A DNA stretch of 33,867 nucleotides from Candidatus Omnitrophota bacterium. Its GTDB lineage: Bacteria; Omnitrophota; Gorgyraeia; Duberdicusellales; 4484-171. Of this stretch, positions 27,747 through 33,867 are shown one piece after another; within the stretch, counting starts at the first letter, position 1, and each line of letters starts with the position of its first letter. The notes below the pieces were generated by a model. That model was not told where the DNA came from. It saw only the letters and a list, made by a program, of their open reading frames with translations, and ran no database searches. The position numbers and the translations under genes are program-made. Where the stretch lies: the NCBI GenBank assembly GCA_024542985.1, contig JAMXCX010000014.1:1-33867 (forward strand), written 5' to 3'.

Positions 27747-30700
27747 ATGAAGGATAAACCCGATAAGACTAAAGAAGAACTTTTAAGTGAGCTGGAAAGT
27801 TTGCGTCAGAAACTTGCAGAATCGCAGATAGTTGCGCGTCAACGAAATTGGGCAGAGCAAAGATTAAAAGAAAGCCAGGAGCATTTCAAGAGATTATCTG
27901 AGCTTACCAATGAAGGCGTTGTTATTCATGATAAGGGAACAATTCTGGATGCAAATCAAACTTTTGCTGATATGTTTGGTTATCCAATATCTGAGTATTT
28001 TGGAATGGATCTTTTTAAGTTGGTAAGCCCGGAATCTCAGGATTTGGTACATAATAATATCGCTGCTAACTATGAGGGCAAATATGAAGTCATAGCTATC
28101 AGGAAAGATGGCTTTACTTTTCCCATTGAAGTTTACATCAAGATAACTCACCATGAAAACAGGAAAGTGAGGGTTGCAATAATACGGGATATTACTGATA
28201 CCAAGCGTAGAGAGGAAAGGCTTCGTGCGATAAATAAGTGTTTTTTAGAATTCGGCAGTGACCTTAAGGAAAATATTAACCGGATTGTTGCTTTGTGCGG
28301 TAAGTCCTTAGGTGCTGATTGTGCCTTATATAGCTATCTTGAGGAAGATATTCTTTATTCGGTAGGACAGTGGAACGCACCGCCGGATTTTAAATCGTCT
28401 GATAATTGTGACGGCCATATTTGCTATGACGTCATTAAAAAGGCAAGCGATAAAATTGTATTTATTCCTGACTTGCTTAAAAGTCCTTATGCTAAGACTG
28501 ATTCTAACGTAACTAAATACGGATTACAAACTTATGTTGGTATAGTTGTTAAGTCAAGGGGTCAGGCCATAGGTGCTTTGTGCGTATTGTATAAAAGAGA
28601 ATTTACTCCTAGTGAAGAAGATGGAAACCTGATGCAGATTCTTGCTTCGGCCATCGGAATAGAAGAAGAGCGCAAGCGCGCCTATGAAGCTAGAAGACAA
28701 AACATCGAGCTTTATCGCAGTCTTGTTAGGACTTCTCCGGAAGGTATTTTTTCCTACGATGTAGACGGCAAAATAATTATGGTGAATCAGCGAGCAGCAG
28801 CAATATTTAAATTGGAAAACAAGGAAGAAGCTATCGGCAGAAATATTTTTGATTTTGTTGCTCCCCAAGATAAGCAACGGTCAAAGGAAAATTTGCTTAA
28901 AGTTATGGAAACCGGCAGCCTTCTTAATAAGGAATACAATTTGCTTAGAATTGACGGAAGCGTTTTTATAGGGGAAATCAGCAGTTCAGTTATCAAGAAC
29001 AACAAAGGTAATATAACGGCTTTGATTGGTACAGTTAGAGATATTACCCAGCGTAAAACTTCCGAGGAGACAATTAAAAAGAGCGAAGGGTTATTGTCAC
29101 AGGCTCAAAGGTTGGCTCATATTGGCAATTTTGAATATACCCTACCTGCTAAAAATATATTCTGGTCTGAGGAGCTATATAATATCTTTGGCTATAACCC
29201 TAAGTATGCTCCTCCGACTCTGGATGAATTTTACAAACGGGTCCATCCCGATGACCGTAAAAAGCATAATGCTGCCTTTGAGTCAGCGATATCTAAGGGT
29301 GAATCTTTTGGTATAAGTTACCGGATTGTCATGCCGGACAGTTCATTAAGATTCTTAAACGTTATCAGTGAGATGGAGTCTGATTCTGAGGGAAAACCCT
29401 TACGTCTGGTAGGGACAATCCAGGATGTAACTGAACAAAGAAAAACTGAAGACAAATTAAAGATGAGTGAAGAAACACATAGAATGTTAGTGGATAATAT
29501 ACCCATATGCTTAGCAGCTATTGATAAAGATGCTAAGTTTACCTTATGGAATAAATCATTTGAAAAGATGTTAGGATATAAGGCAAACGAAGTAGTTGGT
29601 AAGTTGACACCTTTTGATTTGCATGAGTCTAAAGAGGGAGTTGACAAAGTTCTAAAAACTGTCGTTGAAAAAGGTATCTTTGACGGAGAGATAGTTTATA
29701 TTGCTAAAAATAAAAAAAAGATATTGGCGCATCTTATTGTTGTTGCCAAGAAAGACAGTTTAGGAAATATTATCGGTTTCCATAGTTTTGCCGAAGATAT
29801 AACCGTGCAAAGGACAATAGAAAAGGTAACTATGTTTACAAAGTTTGTTTTTGATAATATGGGTGATGCCGCTTTTTGGATTACTTCTGACGCTAAAATT
29901 GCTTATGTCAATAGTGCTGCTTGTCGCCTTTTAGGCTATTCTCGCCGAGAGCTATTAAAAAAGACAGTCCATGACATAGATCCAAATCTTCCTAAGAAAG
30001 TTTGGAAACAAAGATGGCAGGAAGCTAAACAAAAAAAGACTGCCGTTATTGAAACTAGCTTTCGTACCAAAGAAAAGGATGTATTCCCGGTAGAAATTAC
30101 CGGTAATTACATGCAGTATAATGGCCAGGAATATCTTTGTGCTTTAGCCCGTGACATAACTGAACGAGGACGCATAGAGCAAGTTCTTCGTACAGCTGAG
30201 GAAGAAAGGACTATGATTTTGGATAGTCTTTCTGAAATTGTAGTTTATCATGACACCGGAATGAATATTGTCTGGGCCAATAAAAAGGCAAGAGAACTTA
30301 TCGGTTCAGTATCCAAGAAATTAATAGGCTATCATTGTTACAAGGTGTGGTATAAACGTAAAAGTTCTTGCCGGGATTGTTCGGTGAAAAGAGCTTTGAG
30401 AACCGGAAATGCTGAGCAAGGAGAAATTCTTTTACCTGACGGAAAATATTGGTTTATACGTGGGTACCCGGTCAAAGACAGCAAAGGAAAAGTAATTGGT
30501 GTGGTTGAGGTATCCTTGGATGTTACCGAGAAAAAAAACATAGAAAAGGAACGCACAAAGAGCGTAGAAAAATCAAGAAGGATTTTAGAAGAAACAGTTG
30601 TGGCCTTAGCAGCAACTGCTGAAAGAAGGGATCCCTACACTGCCGGGCATCAGCGCCGGGTGGCGCAATTAGCTTGCGCTATAGCGCAGGAATTGAAGTT

Positions 30701-31160
30701 GCCAGAAGAACAAAGTAAAGGCTTACGCATGGCAGCAATTATCCATGATGTAGGTAAGGTTTATGTACCGGCAGAGATATTAAGTAAGCCCAGCCGTTTA
30801 ACGGACCTTGAATTTAGTATTATAAAAACTCATCCTCAGGTTGGTTATGAAATTTTAAAGCCTGTTGAATTTCCTTGGCCGGTGGCTTTAATTGTATTAC
30901 AGCATCAAGAGAGAAATGACGGCTCAGGCTATCCCAATGGCATCAAAGGCGAGGATATTTTACTTGAGGCAAAAATTTTGACTGTGGCTGATGTCGTTGA
31001 AGCTATGGCTTCTCACAGGCCTTACCGGCCGGCACTAGGCGTAAATAGCGCTCTAAAAGAGATACAAAACAATAGAGGCATTCTTTATGATGAGAAAATT
31101 GTAGATACATGCATTAAAATATTTAGGAAAAAAAAGTTTAAGTTTGAAGATAGTAAATAA
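27747..31160 (+). CDS. Multi-PAS/GAF sensor with C-terminal HD-GYP phosphodiesterase domain
   Basis: Repeated PAS motifs (GTVRDITQRK, GTIQDVTEQR, SFAEDITVQR, ALARDITERG, EVSLDVTEKK) and a GAF region (aa ~165-305). HD-GYP: 'DPYTAGHQRRVAQLACAIA...AAIIHDVGKVYVPAEIL...QHQERNDGSGYPNGIKGEDI'. Confidence 0.95.
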   Translation: MKDKPDKTKEELLSELESLRQKLAESQIVARQRNWAEQRLKESQEHFKRLSELTNEGVVIHDKGTILDANQTFADMFGYPISEYFGMDLFKLVSPESQDLVHNNIAANYEGKYEVIAIRKDGFTFPIEVYIKITHHENRKVRVAIIRDITDTKRREERLRAINKCFLEFGSDLKENINRIVALCGKSLGADCALYSYLEEDILYSVGQWNAPPDFKSSDNCDGHICYDVIKKASDKIVFIPDLLKSPYAKTDSNVTKYGLQTYVGIVVKSRGQAIGALCVLYKREFTPSEEDGNLMQILASAIGIEEERKRAYEARRQNIELYRSLVRTSPEGIFSYDVDGKIIMVNQRAAAIFKLENKEEAIGRNIFDFVAPQDKQRSKENLLKVMETGSLLNKEYNLLRIDGSVFIGEISSSVIKNNKGNITALIGTVRDITQRKTSEETIKKSEGLLSQAQRLAHIGNFEYTLPAKNIFWSEELYNIFGYNPKYAPPTLDEFYKRVHPDDRKKHNAAFESAISKGESFGISYRIVMPDSSLRFLNVISEMESDSEGKPLRLVGTIQDVTEQRKTEDKLKMSEETHRMLVDNIPICLAAIDKDAKFTLWNKSFEKMLGYKANEVVGKLTPFDLHESKEGVDKVLKTVVEKGIFDGEIVYIAKNKKKILAHLIVVAKKDSLGNIIGFHSFAEDITVQRTIEKVTMFTKFVFDNMGDAAFWITSDAKIAYVNSAACRLLGYSRRELLKKTVHDIDPNLPKKVWKQRWQEAKQKKTAVIETSFRTKEKDVFPVEITGNYMQYNGQEYLCALARDITERGRIEQVLRTAEEERTMILDSLSEIVVYHDTGMNIVWANKKARELIGSVSKKLIGYHCYKVWYKRKSSCRDCSVKRALRTGNAEQGEILLPDGKYWFIRGYPVKDSKGKVIGVVEVSLDVTEKKNIEKERTKSVEKSRRILEETVVALAATAERRDPYTAGHQRRVAQLACAIAQELKLPEEQSKGLRMAAIIHDVGKVYVPAEILSKPSRLTDLEFSIIKTHPQVGYEILKPVEFPWPVALIVLQHQERNDGSGYPNGIKGEDILLEAKILTVADVVEAMASHRPYRPALGVNSALKEIQNNRGILYDEKIVDTCIKIFRKKKFKFEDSK

Positions 31161-31342
31161 ACTTGTATTTTAAGATTTTAACCGACCGGATTTCAGCACT
31201 TAGCTATGGAATTTTTTCTATGATACGTTTTATAGTCAATAGTCAATTTTTAGACCTCAGATTCTGACAGCCATTTCTATTCCTTGGGCAGTCTTAATAA
31301 TTTATGAAAATCACCTTTTTAGGTTTAAATAGCTATCATTTT

Positions 31343-31370
31343 TTGATATATTTTTCAACATTTTTATGAT
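31343..31370 (+). promoter_or_regulatory. Candidate sigma70 promoter
   Basis: TTGATA - 16 bp - TATGAT upstream of the 31475 CDS. Confidence 0.35.
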
Positions 31371-31474
31371 AACATATAGAGCGGAATAGAAATTATGCTT
31401 CGGAATAATTAACAAACCTAGAAATTGATTAGTAATATTTTAGAATTAAAGAAACAACTCAAGGGCCTTTTTTT

Positions 31475-32119
31475 ATGAGAAATAAGCAGGTTGTTTTAGC
31501 TTTAGCTGTATTATTGATTTTGTCATTTTTAGTTTTTGCCGAGACTATTGTTTTAAAGTCCGGTAAAGTGGTTAAGGGCCGGATGCTGGATATGACTGCT
31601 GACAGAATAGAGATAAGTGTGGCCGGGAAAACAATAAGTTATAAACTTGAAGATATAAAGAGTATTGACGGGAAAAAATTTAGATTACCGCCTAGGATAG
31701 ATAGAAAAAAGAGTATTGTTAAAGAAAAGTCTTATTTTCCGGAAGAAAAAGAGTACCCTCCTAAAGAAATTTTATTCGGCCCCAAAAAGAAAACAAGAAT
31801 ATCCTTGGATAAAAAAACAACTTTAAGCCCTCGAAGAGCTAAAAAGGGTACACTCAATCAGGCTAAAAGTTATTTTCAGATAGCCTATATTCATGCTTCT
31901 TTAGGGGAAGATAGCCAAGCAAAGGAAAATTACAAAAGGGCTTTAGAAGTTGAACCCGATCTTGGCCAAATTTATCTTGAAGAAGGTGCAACCCAGCATT
32001 TTTTAGGCAATCGTATCGAAGCCAGGGAGAACATACTAAAAGCAATAGAGTTATTTAAGTTCACTAAAGATTTTCAATACCTTGAAATAGCAAATGACTA
32101 TTTGCAGAAACTCTATTGA
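31475..32119 (+). CDS. Secreted TPR-containing hypothetical protein
   Basis: Signal peptide 'MRNKQVVLALAVLLILSFLVFAE', N-terminal beta domain 'IVLKSGKVVKGRMLDMTADRIEISVAGKTISYKLEDIKSI', C-terminal TPR-like repeats. Confidence 0.8.
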   Translation: MRNKQVVLALAVLLILSFLVFAETIVLKSGKVVKGRMLDMTADRIEISVAGKTISYKLEDIKSIDGKKFRLPPRIDRKKSIVKEKSYFPEEKEYPPKEILFGPKKKTRISLDKKTTLSPRRAKKGTLNQAKSYFQIAYIHASLGEDSQAKENYKRALEVEPDLGQIYLEEGATQHFLGNRIEARENILKAIELFKFTKDFQYLEIANDYLQKLY

Positions 32120-32368
32120 TTACAGCCTTGGTTAATAAGGCAAATTCACCAGCCGTTGGAGCCAATCGCAAAATTAAAACAAATATCTTTTAAAATTTAA
32201 ATTCTGGATTATTACCGGTGTTTTTATAATTCAGCTAAAAAATTTTAGCTATTGCATTGATAGAACTGCATTAAATAAGATGTTTTTGTGAAAACGTTTA
32301 CAGCTAAATCCAAAAACCCTGGTTTTATGTGGTTTTTCTAAAGAGCTTTATGGTATCCTTTTCTTAGA

Positions 32369-32424
32369 GGTTGATAGTTCGACTGCGCTCACTATCAATC
32401 CTGAGCATAGTCGAAGGGTTGATT
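32369..32424. repeat. Complex palindromic element (A-B-A'-B'-A'')
   Basis: ggttgatag | ttcgactgcgctca | ctatcaatcc | tgagcatagtcgaa | gggttgatt. B/B' pair over 14 bp with 2 central mismatches, and A' can pair with A or A''. Confidence 0.8.
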
Positions 32425-32485
32425 TCATTGCTTATTTTGCTTTTTTAGAGGAAATATTGCAAAAATGAGGGAGAAGTGAGATTAG

Positions 32486-32887
32486 ATGCATAAGTTGAAG
32501 GTATTATTAATAGTATTCATTTTTTTATTCTTGGTTTGTCTTAAAGGTTTTGGTCAGTATGCTGATTTGGTCGGCAAGTGGGTGAAGATTAACGGGCCTT
32601 TGGGCTGGCGAATTTTAGGTGTTGCTTTAGATGAGAATACTTGTGATGAATTAATTCTTATGTCTCGTCACGCCGGCAGAATTAATTTTGATAAAACTCT
32701 GGATTCCTTCAACGTACTGAGGATAAAGAACCACACCCATGCTGTTGTTATTGAAGTAAAGCTTTTTGAAGGCAAAGCCAAAGTTTTGCTTCTTAGCGGC
32801 ATGTATGAGGGTATGTCTGGTTGGGTACCTCTAGAGTGGCTGGATGGTAATCAGGAACGGCCGGCCCTTGCTAAAACCATACCTTAA
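32486..32887 (+). CDS. Small secreted hypothetical protein
   Basis: 133 aa with N-terminal signal 'MHKLKVLLIVFIFLFLVCLKGFGQ', then a beta-rich domain ending 'GMSGWVPLEWL' (SH3-like impression only). Confidence 0.7.
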   Translation: MHKLKVLLIVFIFLFLVCLKGFGQYADLVGKWVKINGPLGWRILGVALDENTCDELILMSRHAGRINFDKTLDSFNVLRIKNHTHAVVIEVKLFEGKAKVLLLSGMYEGMSGWVPLEWLDGNQERPALAKTIP

Positions 32888-32896
32888 AAAAGCCTG

Positions 32897-32922
32897 TCCC
32901 GATAAATCGGGATAATTTTTTT
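32897..32922 (+). terminator. Rho-independent terminator
   Basis: tcccga-taaa-tcggga followed by taattttttt, immediately downstream of the 32486-32887 CDS. Confidence 0.75.
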
Positions 32923-32934
32923 ATACCCTGTCTG

Positions 32935-32963
32935 TTCAAACACAAACCGTTTCTTGCTATAAT
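32935..32963 (+). promoter_or_regulatory. Candidate extended -10 promoter for the cyclophilin-like gene
   Basis: TTCAAA - 17 bp - TATAAT with TGC directly upstream of the -10. Confidence 0.45.
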
Positions 32964-33037
32964 TTTATCTTTATTGGCTGAATAATACTTCCTTTGCCGG
33001 GATAATTTGATATAATCTAAAAAAAGGGGGTAAAGCC

Positions 33038-33409
33038 ATGAAGGTGTCATTTAAGACCGATAGTGCCGAATTTGAAGTTGAATTTAATGATTCTTTAACT
33101 GCCCGGGAAATTGTTCAAAAATTGCCGGTAGAGTCAACGATTTCTACCTGGGGCCAAGAGATATATTTTGATATAGGTTTTAAAGCTTCAGCCCAAAAAG
33201 CAACTATGGAAGTTAGTAGCGGAGATGTAGCCTACTGGCCTCAAGGGAAATGCCTTTGTGTATTTTTTGGACCGACCCCGGATAGCACAAGCCAGGAACC
33301 TGTACCGGCCAGCCCGGTGGTTATTGTGGGTAAAACAAAAGCTTCCGGAGAAGATTTAAAGAATATCCAGCTAGGTGAGAAAATATCTGTTAGTTTGGGT
33401 GGAAAATAA
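33038..33409 (+). CDS. Cyclophilin-like domain protein (TM1367-like, Cyclophil_like family)
   Basis: 'FNDSLTAREIVQKLPVESTISTWGQEIYFDIGF...VSSGDVAYWPQGKCLCVFFGPTPDS...PVVIVGKT' matches the family pattern. Confidence 0.8.
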   Translation: MKVSFKTDSAEFEVEFNDSLTAREIVQKLPVESTISTWGQEIYFDIGFKASAQKATMEVSSGDVAYWPQGKCLCVFFGPTPDSTSQEPVPASPVVIVGKTKASGEDLKNIQLGEKISVSLGGK

Positions 33410-33491
33410 TTGTCCCGATTCTGGAAAACCTTAGGGATAAAAGCCTGGCTGGCAGGGATTCTCCCGATTTTTCTGAGTAGAGATTTAAAGA

Positions 33492-33867
33492 GTGAAAAAA
33501 GTGGCAGCATCCTTAGTGCATATCTCAATAAGAATTTTAGTCTATTTGGCAGTGTTCGCAGGCCTGCTCTTTCTTTACGTTAGACACCTTGAGTCAAAAA
33601 GTATATTTTTCCCCAGCAAAGTAATTGAAGCTATTCCTTCAGAGTTCAATCTTGCCTTTGATGATGTTTATCTATTAACAGCCGATAGCGTGAAAATACA
33701 CGGCTGGTTCATACCTTACGACGGAGCAAAATACACATTATTATTCTGCCACGGCAATGGCGGCAATATTTCCAATCGTTTTGATAAGATATTTTTCTTT
33801 AGGCAGCTTAAGCTTAATATCCTTATAATTGATTATCATGGTTATGGCAAAAGCTCTGGTAAGCCTT
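33492..33867 (+). CDS. Alpha/beta hydrolase, 3'-truncated by window edge
   Basis: Not in the ORF track (open at the edge). GTG 33492, in-frame TAA at 33486. Translation VKKVAASLVHISIRILVYLAVFAGLLFLYVRHLESKSIFFPSK...DSVKIHGWFIPYDGAKYTLLFCHGNGGNISNRFDKIFFFRQLKLNILIIDYHGYGKSSGKP: N-terminal TM, HGNGGN oxyanion-type motif. Confidence 0.85.
   Translation, partial: MKKVAASLVHISIRILVYLAVFAGLLFLYVRHLESKSIFFPSKVIEAIPSEFNLAFDDVYLLTADSVKIHGWFIPYDGAKYTLLFCHGNGGNISNRFDKIFFFRQLKLNILIIDYHGYGKSSGKP

Noticed and set aside
29026-29316. + strand 96-aa ORF inside the PAS/HD-GYP gene
   Set aside because: Out-of-frame overlap with an intact PAS region.
2708-33528. All minus-strand ORFs in the track (e.g. 3707-4144, 4328-4801, 18162-18512, 20985-21347, 33241-33528)
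   Set aside because: Almost all lie antisense to well-supported + strand genes, have low-complexity Ser/Leu/Ile-rich translations typical of antisense frames, and show no recognisable domain.
33410-33583. 57-aa TTG-start ORF (MSRFWKTLGIKAWLAGILPIFLSRDL...) between the cyclophilin-like gene and the hydrolase
   Set aside because: Overlaps the hydrolase N-terminus by ~90 bp, weak start codon, no recognisable family; probably chance, though the hydrophobic N-terminus is mildly suggestive.
1-33867. CRISPR arrays, tRNA/rRNA genes, transposases, integrases, toxin-antitoxin pairs
   Set aside because: None recognised by reading; no regularly spaced repeats and no mobile-element proteins in any frame provided.

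Overview
The window is AT-rich bacterial DNA with every convincing gene on the + strand. Roughly 1-25.1 kb is a tightly packed Wzx/Wzy-type exopolysaccharide or O-antigen locus. It holds a 5'-truncated coiled-coil/TPR/Wza-like export protein, a Wzz/BY-kinase, a Wzy-like polymerase or ligase, a Wzx flippase, and a radical SAM-SDR-radical SAM cassette. It also holds seven GT4 glycosyltransferases, two class I methyltransferases, an APH-fold kinase-like protein, an NAD-dependent epimerase, Gmd and a WecA/MraY-like initiating transferase. Downstream are an ExeA-like AAA ATPase, a 64-aa membrane protein, a TrmH/SpoU rRNA methyltransferase, a PAS/GAF/HD-GYP sensor, two small secreted proteins, a cyclophilin-like protein and a truncated alpha/beta hydrolase. 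The most distinctive sequence-level observation is a 52-bp perfect direct repeat (22807-22858 and 23970-24021). It shows that the 3' end of the GT4 gene at 21724-22896 is duplicated downstream of gmd, as an in-frame C-terminal remnant that still makes an ATGA overlap with the WecA-like gene. This looks like a scar from insertion of gmd or loss of a paralogous GT. Other items worth checking are the radical SAM cassette, a Cys-rich PAS domain, a candidate structured RNA at 26437-26492, an interlocking A-B-A'-B'-A'' palindrome at 32369-32424 and an in-frame 18-bp tandem duplication in a methyltransferase. The taxon is not determinable here; overall gene style resembles uncultured lineages such as Omnitrophota (inference only).
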